Assembly (NCBI RefSeq): GCF_026810505.1
Contig: NZ_CP101750.1
Coordinates: 5,389,501-5,453,500, forward strand
Direction: 5' to 3'
From: Streptomyces sp. Je 1-369
Lineage (GTDB): Bacteria; Actinomycetota; Actinomycetes; Streptomycetales; Streptomycetaceae
DNA: 64,000 nt
Shown here piece after piece: positions 9,081 to 16,977 of the stretch; the stretch's first letter is position 1, and each line of letters begins with the position of its first letter. The notes under the pieces were generated by a model. That model searched no databases. It was not told the DNA's origin and was given only the letters and a program-made list of their open reading frames with translations. The translations under genes and the position numbers were made by a program.

Positions 9081-9722
9081 GTGGCCAAGAGCGCCGTGGT
9101 CGCGCGCCCCGTCAAGCGCCTCGTCGTGCTGGTGTCCGGGTCGGGCACGAATCTTCAGGCCCTGATCGACACCATCCGCACCGAGGGCCCGGAGGGGTAC
9201 GGCGCCGAGATCGTCGCCGTGGGCGCCGACCGTGACGGCATCGCCGGTCTGGAGCGCGCCGAGCGTGCCGGGCTCCCCACCTTCGTCTGCCGGGTGAAGG
9301 ACCACGCGACCCGCGACGAGTGGGACGCGGCCCTGGCGGAGGCGACGGCCGAGCACGAGCCCGACCTGGTGGTCTCCGCCGGGTTCATGAAGATCGTGGG
9401 GAAGGAGTTCCTCGCGCGCTTCGGCGGGCGGTTCGTGAACACGCACCCCGCGCTGCTGCCCAGTTTTCCGGGGGCCCACGGCGCGCGCGACGCGCTCGCG
9501 TACGGCGTGAAGGTCACCGGCTGCACCGTCCACTTCGTCGACGACGGCGTCGACACCGGCCCGATCATCGCCCAGGGCGTGGTCGAGGTCCGGGACGAGG
9601 ACGACGAGAGCGCTCTGCACGAGCGCATCAAGGAAGTCGAGCGCACGCTGCTCGTCGATGTCGTGGGGCGTCTGGCCCGGCACGGCTACCGCATTGAGGG
9701 ACGAAAGGTTCTTATCCCGTGA
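9081..9722 (+). CDS. purN: Phosphoribosylglycinamide formyltransferase (GAR transformylase)
   Basis: Third step of de novo purine synthesis: transfers a formyl group from 10-formyl-THF to glycinamide ribonucleotide. The protein has 213 residues. The phosphate-binding [10 protein letters not shown] is at the N-terminus. The catalytic trio known from E. coli PurN is visible: Asn120 and His122 in [10 protein letters not shown], and Asp158 in [13 protein letters not shown]. The GTG start has GAAAGGG about 8 nt upstream. The stop codon overlaps the GTG of purH (GTGA), so the two are translationally coupled. Confidence 0.97.
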   Translation: MAKSAVVARPVKRLVVLVSGSGTNLQALIDTIRTEGPEGYGAEIVAVGADRDGIAGLERAERAGLPTFVCRVKDHATRDEWDAALAEATAEHEPDLVVSAGFMKIVGKEFLARFGGRFVNTHPALLPSFPGAHGARDALAYGVKVTGCTVHFVDDGVDTGPIIAQGVVEVRDEDDESALHERIKEVERTLLVDVVGRLARHGYRIEGRKVLIP

Positions 9723-11296
9723 CCGCCGAAGCTACGAACGCGAACGCCGCGCAGCGCCCCATCAAGCGTGCGCTCGTCAGCGTCTACGACAAGACCGGCC
9801 TGGAAGAGCTCGCGCGCGGGCTCCACGAGGCGGGCGTCGAGCTCGTCTCCACCGGCTCGACCGCCTCGAAGATCGCCGCGGCCGGGGTGCCCGTCACCAA
9901 GGTCGAGGAGCTCACCGGCTTCCCCGAATGCCTGGACGGCCGGGTCAAGACCCTGCACCCGAAGGTCCACGCCGGGATCCTCGCCGACCTGCGCCTCGAG
10001 GACCACCGCGAGCAGCTCGCGGAGCTCGGCGTCGAGCCCTTCCAGCTCGTCGTCGTGAACCTGTACCCCTTCAAGGAGACCGTCGCGTCCGGGGCCACTC
10101 CCGACGAGTGCGTCGAGCAGATCGACATCGGTGGCCCGTCCATGGTCCGCGCCGCCGCCAAGAACCACCCGTCGGTCGCGGTCGTCACCGACCCGAAGCG
10201 GTACGCCGACGTGCTCGCCGCGGTCGAGGCCGGCGGCTTCGACCTGGCGGCGCGCAAGCGGCTCGCGGGAGAAGCGTTCCAGCACACGGCCGCGTACGAC
10301 GTGGCCGTCGCGAGCTGGTTCGCGGCGGACTACGCCGCCGCCGACGACTCCGGCCACCCCGGCTTCCTCGGCGCCACGTACGAGCGCAAGAACGTGCTCC
10401 GTTACGGCGAGAACCCCCACCAGGGCGCCGCTCTCTACGTCGACGGCACGGGCGGTCTCGCCGAGGCCGAGCAGCTGCACGGCAAGGAGATGTCGTACAA
10501 CAACTTCACCGACACGGACGCCGCGCGCCGTGCCGCGTACGACCACGACGAGCCCTGTGTCGCGATCATCAAGCACGCCAACCCGTGCGGGATCGCGATC
10601 GGCGCGAACGTCGCCGAGGCGCACCGCAAGGCGCACGCCTGCGACCCGCTGTCGGCCTTCGGCGGCGTCATCGCCGTGAACCGTCCGGTCTCCAAGGAGA
10701 TGGCCGAGCAGGTCGCCGACATCTTCACCGAGGTCATCGTCGCGCCGGAGTACGAGGACGGCGCCCTCGAAGTCCTCACCAAGAAGAAGAACATCCGAGT
10801 CCTGCGCGCCCATCAGGCGCCGTCCAGCGCGGTCGAGGTCAAGCAGATCGACGGCGGCGCGCTGCTCCAGGTCACCGACCGGCTCCAGGCCGACGGCGAC
10901 AACCCCGCCAACTGGACGCTCGCCACCGGCGACGCGCTCAACGCGGGTGAACTCGACGAGCTCGCGTTCGCCTGGAAGGCGTCCCGCGCGGTGAAGTCCA
11001 ACGCGATCCTGCTCGCCAAGGACGGCGCTTCCGTCGGCGTCGGCATGGGCCAGGTCAACCGCGTCGACTCCGCGAAGCTCGCGGTCGAGCGGGCGGGCGA
11101 GGAGCGGGCCCGTGGCTCCTACGCCGCGTCCGACGCGTTCTTCCCCTTCCCCGACGGCCTGGAGATCCTGACCGCCGCGGGCGTCAAGGCCGTGGTGCAG
11201 CCGGGTGGTTCGGTCCGTGACGAGCTGGTGGTCGAGGCGGCGAAGAAGGCGGGCGTCACGATGTACTTCACGGGGACGCGGCACTTCTTCCACTGA
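9719..11296 (+). CDS. purH: Bifunctional AICAR transformylase / IMP cyclohydrolase
   Basis: Catalyses the last two steps to IMP. The 525-residue protein has an N-terminal IMP cyclohydrolase domain (MGS-like fold, [25 protein letters not shown]) and a C-terminal AICAR transformylase domain with the key histidine in [11 protein letters not shown] and the KSNAI motif. It uses 10-formyl-THF, as PurN does, and AICAR is the direct precursor of ZTP, the alarmone read by the riboswitch upstream of glyA in this window. It starts with GTG inside the purN stop (4-nt overlap). Its own stop lies within a duplicated 26-nt sequence. Confidence 0.97.
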   Translation: MTAEATNANAAQRPIKRALVSVYDKTGLEELARGLHEAGVELVSTGSTASKIAAAGVPVTKVEELTGFPECLDGRVKTLHPKVHAGILADLRLEDHREQLAELGVEPFQLVVVNLYPFKETVASGATPDECVEQIDIGGPSMVRAAAKNHPSVAVVTDPKRYADVLAAVEAGGFDLAARKRLAGEAFQHTAAYDVAVASWFAADYAAADDSGHPGFLGATYERKNVLRYGENPHQGAALYVDGTGGLAEAEQLHGKEMSYNNFTDTDAARRAAYDHDEPCVAIIKHANPCGIAIGANVAEAHRKAHACDPLSAFGGVIAVNRPVSKEMAEQVADIFTEVIVAPEYEDGALEVLTKKKNIRVLRAHQAPSSAVEVKQIDGGALLQVTDRLQADGDNPANWTLATGDALNAGELDELAFAWKASRAVKSNAILLAKDGASVGVGMGQVNRVDSAKLAVERAGEERARGSYAASDAFFPFPDGLEILTAAGVKAVVQPGGSVRDELVVEAAKKAGVTMYFTGTRHFFH

Positions 11297-11344
11297 GCGG
11301 CGTGTGTTCGTACGTGCGCTGAGCGGCGTGTGTTCGTACGTGCG
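11293..11344 (+). repeat. Exact 26-nt tandem duplication spanning the purH stop
   Basis: Bases 11293-11318 are repeated exactly at 11319-11344. The unit begins CTGAGCGGCGTGTG and contains the purH TGA, so a second identical stop context lies 26 nt downstream (out of frame, since 26 is not a multiple of three). It directly precedes the terminator hairpin. Confidence 0.9.
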
Positions 11345-11380
11345 AAGGCCGCGCCCCGATGTTCGGGTGCGCGGCCTTCG
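11343..11380. terminator. Bidirectional terminator between purH and the RDD gene
   Basis: A 12-bp stem (CGAAGGCCGCGC with GCGCGGCCTTCG) is extended by an inner CCCGA/TCGGG helix with a single bulged T. It sits between two convergent genes. It has no T-tract, as is usual for actinobacterial hairpin terminators. Confidence 0.8.
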
Positions 11381-11404
11381 CGGTGCGGCAGGTGTGAGGG
11401 CGGG

Positions 11405-12145
11405 TCAGTTGTTGGACCGCTGGATCACCATGGTCTTGGCCGCCTTGTCGTGCCAGCCCTGCTGACGCCCGCTCTTGTCCCAGAACGGCGACAGGTAGAC
11501 GAGCAGCGAGCCGATGCCGCAGGCCAGCGAGCCCACCAGCGGAATGATGTAGCGGACGAAGGCCGCGCCGACGCCCGGCTTCTGGCCGCTCTCCGCGTCG
11601 ATGACGCGGATGCCGACGGCGAGCTTGCCGAGCGTGCCGCCGACCATGGCCGTCATCAGCCACTCGTAGAGCAGGCCGACGACCGCGAGGGCGCCGATCA
11701 CGGCGCCGAGGGACCCCATCATGTCGGTGCCCGCGTCGTTCATGCAGCTGTCGTACGCGGCCGAGCCCGGGTCGCAGTCCGCGGCCTGGCCGATGGCGTC
11801 GGCGGCGCCGACGACGAGAAGGACGATGTAGATCAGGGTGAAGGCGACACCGTCGATCGCACGGGCGCCGAAACGGCGGCCCATGGACGCGACCGTCGGG
11901 CCGCCGCCCTGGTAGCCGTAGCCGGCGCCGGGCTGCTGCGGGTACGCGCCGTAGGGCGAGGCCGGCTGCTGCGGGTAGCCGTAGCCCTGCTGCGGGACGC
12001 CGCCCGGTGCCTGCTGGGGATAGCCGTACTGCGGCTGGCCCGGCGCCTGTCCGTAGCCGGGCTGGCCCGGAGCCTGGCCGTAACCACCGGGCTGGCCCTG
12101 GGGCGGCTGCTGGCCGTAGGGGTTGTTCGGGTCGCCAAAACTCAT
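11405..12145 (-). CDS. RDD family membrane protein with PQ-rich N-terminus
   Basis: 246 residues. The first 95 are a disordered Gln/Pro/Gly/Tyr-rich segment with repeats of the GYGQAPGQP and YGYPQQ type. An RDD domain follows: the Arg-Asp signature is in [15 protein letters not shown], with three or so membrane helices ([51 protein letters not shown]) and a C-terminal [11 protein letters not shown] proteins are membrane proteins of mostly unknown transport function. ATG 12145 follows GGAGGAAG; upstream residues in a longer frame are unrelated. It is convergent with purH and divergent from folD. Confidence 0.88.
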   Translation of the reverse strand: MSFGDPNNPYGQQPPQGQPGGYGQAPGQPGYGQAPGQPQYGYPQQAPGGVPQQGYGYPQQPASPYGAYPQQPGAGYGYQGGGPTVASMGRRFGARAIDGVAFTLIYIVLLVVGAADAIGQAADCDPGSAAYDSCMNDAGTDMMGSLGAVIGALAVVGLLYEWLMTAMVGGTLGKLAVGIRVIDAESGQKPGVGAAFVRYIIPLVGSLACGIGSLLVYLSPFWDKSGRQQGWHDKAAKTMVIQRSNN

Positions 12146-12399
12146 GGCGGACTTCCTCCGTTGTTCACTGCGGGGACGACGCGGTGCGAGCGGAGGAAAT
12201 GGGTGCTGCTGAGCGGTTTGCCCCCCGACACTGCCCGCGGCATGACCCGGGCCATGGTTCTCAATGGGCCGCCTTCCTGTCCAGTCGGTCACCTCAGGTG
12301 TTGTGCAAGTGCAACCTCGCTGATCAGCGGGTGCACCGGCGGGACGCCAGGGAGCGCCCTGATTGGTACCGGGCGGGTCCCATCCGGGAAGATGGGGGC

Positions 12400-13254
12400 A
12401 TGACCGCCCAGATTCTCGATGGCAAGGCCACCGCAGCCGCGATCAAGTCCGAACTGACCGCCCGCGTGGCGGCCCTGAAGGAGAAGGGCGTCACGCCCGG
12501 ACTCGGTACCGTCCTGGTCGGCGACGACCCGGGCAGCCAGAAGTACGTCGCGGGCAAGCACCGCGACTGCGCGCAGGTCGGCATCGCCTCCATCCAGCGC
12601 GAACTGCCCGCCACCGCCTCCCAGGAGGAGATCGAGGCGGTCGTCCGCGAACTCAACGAGGACCCGGACTGCACCGGTTACATCGTTCAGCTCCCGCTTC
12701 CCAAGGGCATCGACGAGAACCGCGTCCTGGAGCTCATGGACCCGGACAAGGACGCCGACGGCCTGCACCCGATGAACCTCGGCCGTCTCGTCCTGAACGA
12801 GCCGGCGCCGCTGCCCTGCACCCCGTACGGGATCATCCGGCTGCTCCGGCAGCACGACGTGGAGATCAAGGGCGCCGAGGTCGTCGTGGTCGGCCGCGGC
12901 GTCACCATCGGCCGTCCCATGCCGCTCCTGCTCACCCGCAAGTCCGAGAACGCCACGGTCACCCAGTGCCACACCGGCACCCGTGACCTCGCCGCCCACC
13001 TCAAGCGGGCGGACATCATCGTGGCCGCCGCGGGCGTACCGCACCTGATCAAGCCCGAGGACGTGAAGCCGGGCGCCGCCGTTCTGGACGTGGGCGTCTC
13101 GCGCGACGAGAACGGCAAGATCGTCGGCGATGTCCACCCGGGCGTCGCCGAGGTCGCCGGCTGGATCTCCCCGAACCCGGGCGGCGTCGGCCCGATGACC
13201 CGCGCCCAGCTCCTGGTGAACGTCGTCGAGGCCGCGGAACGCGCCGCGCGCTGA
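12400..13254 (+). CDS. folD: Methylenetetrahydrofolate dehydrogenase / cyclohydrolase
   Basis: Converts 5,10-methylene-THF to 10-formyl-THF, the formyl donor used by PurN and PurH nearby. 284 residues, the usual length. The catalytic Tyr49/Lys53 pair is in [13 protein letters not shown], the folate-loop sequence is [13 protein letters not shown], the NADP-binding Rossmann part is [14 protein letters not shown], and the C-terminal [13 protein letters not shown] is diagnostic. ATG 12400 matches the family start ([12 protein letters not shown]); a longer upstream frame runs antisense to the RDD gene and is not used. The DUF3017 gene follows within 50 nt, probably in the same operon. Confidence 0.96.
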   Translation: MTAQILDGKATAAAIKSELTARVAALKEKGVTPGLGTVLVGDDPGSQKYVAGKHRDCAQVGIASIQRELPATASQEEIEAVVRELNEDPDCTGYIVQLPLPKGIDENRVLELMDPDKDADGLHPMNLGRLVLNEPAPLPCTPYGIIRLLRQHDVEIKGAEVVVVGRGVTIGRPMPLLLTRKSENATVTQCHTGTRDLAAHLKRADIIVAAAGVPHLIKPEDVKPGAAVLDVGVSRDENGKIVGDVHPGVAEVAGWISPNPGGVGPMTRAQLLVNVVEAAERAAR

Positions 13255-13300
13255 AGCCGCCCGCCGAACAGGAGAGCCGAACAGGAGAGGGGCGAGGGTG

Positions 13301-13864
13301 ATGAGCGAGACCACGGGCCCGCAAGCCGACGCCGACGAAGGCAGCACCGCGGAAGCCGAACCGGGCAACACCGCGGAGGCCGGTCAGGGCAGCACCGCGC
13401 AGTCCGGTCAGGGCAGCACCGCGGGCGTTCCCCTGGCCAAGGGCGCGGTCAGCGCGCCGGGTCCGGACGGGCGGCCGCGGAAGGTGTCGCGACGCTTCCC
13501 GCTGTTCACGCGTGACACCGCGCGGCCCGAGGGCGGCGGCCGCGCCGCGGCGGGCGACGCACCCGCACCGGCCCGGCAGTGGCCGCTGATCAGCGTCGTC
13601 TCGCTGGTCGGACTCGGGCTGCTGCTCACCGCGTTCGACGTGTTCCGCGTCGGCACGCTGCTGATCGGCATCGCGCTCATCGGCGGCGCCGTGCTGCGCT
13701 GGGCGCTGCCGGACGTCGGGATGCTCGCGGTGCGTTCCCGGTTCACGGACATGGTCACGTACGGGGCACTGGGCCTCGCCATCGCACTCCTCGCGATGAT
13801 GGCGCAGCCCTCGCCCTGGCTGGTGATCCCGTTCCTGGACGACACACTGCACTACACGATCTAG
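13301..13864 (+). CDS. DUF3017 family membrane protein
   Basis: 187 residues. The N-terminal third is disordered and contains four tandem 8-residue units of the form G(S/N)TA(E/Q)xx(P/Q) at about residues 14-45. The conserved C-terminal part has three membrane helices (WPLISVVSLVGLGLLLTAF, LIGIALIGGAVLRWAL, YGALGLAIALLAMMA), typical of DUF3017, a family regularly found directly after folD in Streptomyces. ATG 13301 and GTG 13298 are adjacent possible starts; GGAGAGGGGCGAGG lies just before both. A 13-nt duplication (CCGAACAGGAGAG) repeats the ribosome-binding region. Function unknown. Confidence 0.85.
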   Translation: MSETTGPQADADEGSTAEAEPGNTAEAGQGSTAQSGQGSTAGVPLAKGAVSAPGPDGRPRKVSRRFPLFTRDTARPEGGGRAAAGDAPAPARQWPLISVVSLVGLGLLLTAFDVFRVGTLLIGIALIGGAVLRWALPDVGMLAVRSRFTDMVTYGALGLAIALLAMMAQPSPWLVIPFLDDTLHYTI

Positions 13865-14172
13865 GCAGAACCGTACGATCCAGACAGAGCTGCATGGTCC
13901 GGACAGGCGGCATGCGCCCGACGGTGGCCCGTCCTCCCCCGAGGGGACGGGCCACCGCCGTGCGGACCGGGCCTTCCCCCCCATGCGGTTCTCCGACGGC
14001 CGCGGTCCTGTGGTGCTGGTCCCACAAACTACCGGCGTCCCGCAGGTCGCGTCGTCCCGCCCTGGGTGGAACTCCCCCTGCTCCAACGGCGGTAGACGGC
14101 CGTTTCCTACAACTTCCGCGGTACCGCCGCTGGTTGACGTTCCGGCCCCCAAACGCGCGTTACGCTGCGGCG
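13865..14172. other. Intergenic region before the two-component pair
   Basis: 308 bases holding the terminator at 13922-13957. The following 200 bases encode nothing I can support. A TTGACG at 14134-14139 and TACGCT at 14161-14166 are promoter-like but 21 nt apart, longer than usual, and would put the start very close to the ATG at 14173. Confidence 0.55.
13922..13957 (+). terminator. Hairpin terminator after folD-DUF3017
   Basis: A perfect 13-bp stem, 13922-13934 with 13945-13957, around a 10-nt loop, 60 nt after the DUF3017 stop. No T-tract follows. Confidence 0.75.
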
Positions 14173-15336
14173 ATGCGGATCCGCCCCCTCGCTGTCGACG
14201 CATTGATCGCGGTCGCCCTGACCACGGTCGCCGTGCTGCTCGGACAGGAGCCCGTGAAGCAGGGCTGGATCGCCCTCGACCCCCTGGGATACGCGCTGGT
14301 CGCGCTCATCTGCCTGCCCGTCGCGGCCCGCAGCAGGGCCCCGCTCACCGTGCTGCTCGTCGTCCATCTGGCGTGGTTCGTCTACGTCACCGTCGGCTAC
14401 TGGCCAGTGGTCGGCACCTTCGGACCCATGCTCACCGTCTACACGGTCGCCTCCCTCCGCTCCCCGCGCACCTCCCTCGCCTGCGCCGGGCTGATGGCCG
14501 CCCTGTGGATCTACGCCGGTGCGATCAGCGAGGGCGCGTCGATGCCCTCCGTCGTCGGCCAGGCCATTGGCTTCTCCCTCGTCCTGTGGCGCTTCGGGTA
14601 CGTCGCACGCCGGTCGGCCGAACTGGCCCGGCAGTTGAAGCGCGAGCAGGACGAACGGGCCCGTCGCGAGGTCGCGGAGGAACGCGGTCGCATCGCGCGC
14701 GAACTGCACGACGTGGTCGCCCACCACATGTCGGTGATCTCCGTGCAGGCGGGCCTCGCGACGTTCGTCTTCGGCTCCGACCCCGCCACCGCGCGCGCGG
14801 CGCTCGGCACCATCTCCGGGACCAGCGGCGAAGCTCTCGAAGAGCTCCGCCGCATGCTGCGCGTCCTGCGCGCCGAGGACGGCGAGCACGGCGGTGACGC
14901 CCCCGGGGCCCCGATGCCGGGCCTGGCCCGCCTGGACGAGATGGTCGAGCGGGTCCGGGCCGGGGGAGTCCGCGTCGAGCTGCGGGTCACGGGCACCCCG
15001 CGGCTGGTGGCGCCCGGCGTGGAGCTGTGCGCGTACCGCGTGGTGCAGGAGGCACTCACCAACGTACTGAAACACGCCCACGGAGCCGCCGCGGCCGTCG
15101 AACTCGCCTACCGGCGCGGGCACATCGAGGTCTCCGTCACCAATGACGGGCAGGGGGTGATTCAGGACAGAGTACGGACGGGCAGTGGACACGGCTTGAT
15201 TGGGATGCGGGAGCGGGCCAAGCTCTACGGCGGGGCGATCAGTATCGGCCCGCTGAGCGAGGGGGGATTCGCCGTGCGACTCACCCTGCCGACCTCGGCG
15301 CGGGCCGCGGCGCGGGGGGACGACGCAACGGAATGA
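14173..15336 (+). CDS. Sensor histidine kinase (NarL/DesK type)
   Basis: 387 residues. Four to six membrane helices fill residues 1-150 with little extracytoplasmic sequence, so the signal is probably sensed in or at the membrane. A coiled dimerisation region leads to the HisKA_3 motif (RIARELHDVVAHHMSVISVQ) with phospho-acceptor His179. An HATPase domain follows (VVQEALTNVLKHAHG N-box, GHGLIGMRERAKLYGG G-box). It is 13 nt upstream of a LuxR-type response regulator and surely its partner. ATG 14173 has no clear ribosome binding site. The orthologous signal and targets are not known to me. Confidence 0.93.
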   Translation: MRIRPLAVDALIAVALTTVAVLLGQEPVKQGWIALDPLGYALVALICLPVAARSRAPLTVLLVVHLAWFVYVTVGYWPVVGTFGPMLTVYTVASLRSPRTSLACAGLMAALWIYAGAISEGASMPSVVGQAIGFSLVLWRFGYVARRSAELARQLKREQDERARREVAEERGRIARELHDVVAHHMSVISVQAGLATFVFGSDPATARAALGTISGTSGEALEELRRMLRVLRAEDGEHGGDAPGAPMPGLARLDEMVERVRAGGVRVELRVTGTPRLVAPGVELCAYRVVQEALTNVLKHAHGAAAAVELAYRRGHIEVSVTNDGQGVIQDRVRTGSGHGLIGMRERAKLYGGAISIGPLSEGGFAVRLTLPTSARAAARGDDATE

Positions 15337-15349
15337 GCCGGGTGACCGG

Positions 15350-16051
15350 ATGAGCTCACGTATCAGGGTGCTCGTCGTCGACGACCAGTTCCTCATCCGC
15401 GCGGGGCTGGTGGGGCTGCTGCGCGCCGCGCCCGGCATCGAGGTCGTGGGCGAGGGGGGCGACGGCGAGGAAGCGGTGGAGCTCGCCGCGGAGACCTGCC
15501 CCGACGTCGTCCTCATGGACATCCGGATGCCGGGCATGAACGGCATCACGGCCACCGCGAAGATCCTGGCGCAGGCGGGCGAACCGGCGCCGCGCGTCCT
15601 TGTCCTGACGACGTTCGACCTCGACGAGTACGTGTACGGGGCGTTGCGGGCCGGCGCGTCCGGGTTCCTGCTCAAGGACTCGGGGCCCGAGCGGCTGCTC
15701 GCGGCGGTGGCGGCGGTCGGGGGCGGCGACGCGCTCTTCGCGCCCAGCGTGACGCGGCGCCTCGTCGAGGCGTTCGCCCGGCAGACGGCGGGCCCCGGCG
15801 GCGACGACGCGGAGACGCCGCCCGACCTCGGCGTACTGACCCAGCGCGAGGTCGAGGTCCTGAAACTCATCGCGCGCGGCCTCACCAACGCGGACATCGC
15901 GGAGCGGCTCTACATCAGCGAGGCCACGGTCAAGACCCATCTCAACCGCACGATGAGCAAGCTCGACCTGGACAGCAGGGCGCAGGCGGTGGTGGTGGCG
16001 TACGAGACGGGGCTCGTGACGCCGGGGGCGGGACCGGGGAACGGTCAGTGA
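15350..16051 (+). CDS. Response regulator, NarL/LuxR family
   Basis: 233 residues. The receiver domain spans residues 5-120, with the acidic pocket DD at 11-12, phospho-acceptor Asp57 in VVLMDIRMPG and a conserved Lys in GFLLKD. The C-terminal LuxR helix-turn-helix is at about 160-220 (LTQREVEVLKLIARGLTNADI, SEATVKTHLNRTMSKL). It is a transcription factor controlled by the kinase encoded 13 nt upstream. Its TGA stop is the first three bases of a long inverted-repeat structure that must act as or overlap its terminator. Confidence 0.95.
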   Translation: MSSRIRVLVVDDQFLIRAGLVGLLRAAPGIEVVGEGGDGEEAVELAAETCPDVVLMDIRMPGMNGITATAKILAQAGEPAPRVLVLTTFDLDEYVYGALRAGASGFLLKDSGPERLLAAVAAVGGGDALFAPSVTRRLVEAFARQTAGPGGDDAETPPDLGVLTQREVEVLKLIARGLTNADIAERLYISEATVKTHLNRTMSKLDLDSRAQAVVVAYETGLVTPGAGPGNGQ

Positions 16052-16109
16052 TCACGTGCTGAGTACGTGCTGATCAGCACGTACTCAGGATGTACTCAGC
16101 ACGTGATCA
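16049..16109. terminator. Compound inverted repeat with two alternative hairpins
   Basis: The outer arms 16049-16066 and 16092-16109 are perfectly complementary over 18 nt. The interior contains a perfect 30-nt palindrome at 16059-16088, sharing bases with the left arm. ACGTGCTGA occurs four times in alternating orientation. The two folds cannot fully coexist. It begins at the response regulator stop and ends 9 nt before the stop of the convergent small-protein gene, so a bidirectional terminator is the simplest reading. Confidence 0.75.
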
Positions 16110-16118
16110 GGACGTGGT

Positions 16119-16415
16119 TCAGCAGGTGACGACCTTGCCGTAGGAGCCGCGGCCCCAGTTCCACTCCCACTGCTCCCTGTTCTGGTACGTCAGACACGGC
16201 GAGTCGTTGCCCCAGTCGATGACGACCTTCAGGTGCATGGCATGGCCGCAGAGGTTGGTCACCTTCACGTACTTGCGGTGCTTGACGACGTCCCGCTTGA
16301 CGCAGGCGGGCGCGGTGCCCGAGGTCGCCGAGGCGGCGGGCGGTGTCGCCAGGGTGGCGCCGAGGAGGGCGGCCGCGGCGAGTACGCCGCCGACGAGGCG
16401 CTGTCGGTGCTTCAT
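16119..16415 (-). CDS. Small secreted protein with four paired cysteines
   Basis: 98 residues. A Sec signal peptide (KHRQRLVGGVLAAAALLGA, cleavage near PAASATSG) leaves a mature protein of about 65 residues with four cysteines spaced 17, 17 and about 23 apart. The order C-x17-C-x17-C-x23-C and the KVVIDWG strand between the second and third cysteine recall the tendamistat-type alpha-amylase inhibitor fold. The inhibitor's Trp-Arg-Tyr triad is not present (HRKY stands there instead), so this is only a structural suggestion. ATG 16415 follows GGAG. It is convergent with the two-component system. Confidence 0.75.
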   Translation of the reverse strand: MKHRQRLVGGVLAAAALLGATLATPPAASATSGTAPACVKRDVVKHRKYVKVTNLCGHAMHLKVVIDWGNDSPCLTYQNREQWEWNWGRGSYGKVVTC

Positions 16416-16977
16416 GTCGGGCTCCTTGGGGTCTTGGGGTCGCGGGTCCTTGGGGTCCTTGGGGTCCTCGGATTTGTCGCAGGACCGACTCTGCCGAGTA
16501 CGTGGGTTCCCAGGGCCGCAAGACATGCGGGAAACGGCCGACATCGCCCTTTCGGGGACGGTGCCCGTCCTCACCCCCGAGAGAGGACGGGCACCGCCGT
16601 TCGGGCTGATCCAGAGTCATGGACGCGCCAAGAGTGATCAAGGGAAGTTGACCCCTGTGGCACGGAGGTGACCATTCCGCAACGGGTGACGTAGGGCGAA
16701 TCATGCATTCCGGATGGTTCGGGAGGTCTCGACCGGTGCCCGGGGTTCCGCATCGTGGCGGGGCGCGGCGGTGGGACACTGGGCCTGGACCGCGGGGAGC
16801 GCGGCGGAGTGCGGCAGCGCCCGCCGGTGGCCCGAATGCTCCCGTGTGCCCCTCATCCGGGAACTGACATCCTGGCTCCACGCATCCCTCTGGGTAGTCC
16901 AGGTCGGGGACGGCGCGGGTCGACGTGGGGGCGGCGCGGGGGCAGAACAGGCACGCACGGGGGGAAGAGGGGGAGTA
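16416..16977. other. Long divergent intergenic region
   Basis: 562 bases between two outward-facing genes. Immediately upstream of the small secreted protein, on the minus strand, lies a tandem CCAAGGACC-type microrepeat (about 16425-16470). A 13-bp hairpin lies at 16560-16595. TTGACC at 16648-16653 with ACCATT 17 nt further is a weak promoter candidate for the plus-strand gene. The remainder (16680-16960) shows no convincing gene. Confidence 0.5.
16560..16595. other. Hairpin in the divergent intergenic region
   Basis: GGTGCCCGTCCTC at 16560-16572 pairs perfectly with GAGGACGGGCACC at 16583-16595 around a 10-nt loop. It is upstream of both flanking genes, so it is not a normal terminator for either; it may block read-through between opposing promoters or be an RNA leader element. 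Confidence 0.5.

Noticed and set aside
14134..14166. Promoter of the histidine kinase gene
   Set aside because: The TTGACG and TACGCT hexamers are 21 nt apart, beyond the normal spacing, so I mention it only in the intergenic entry.
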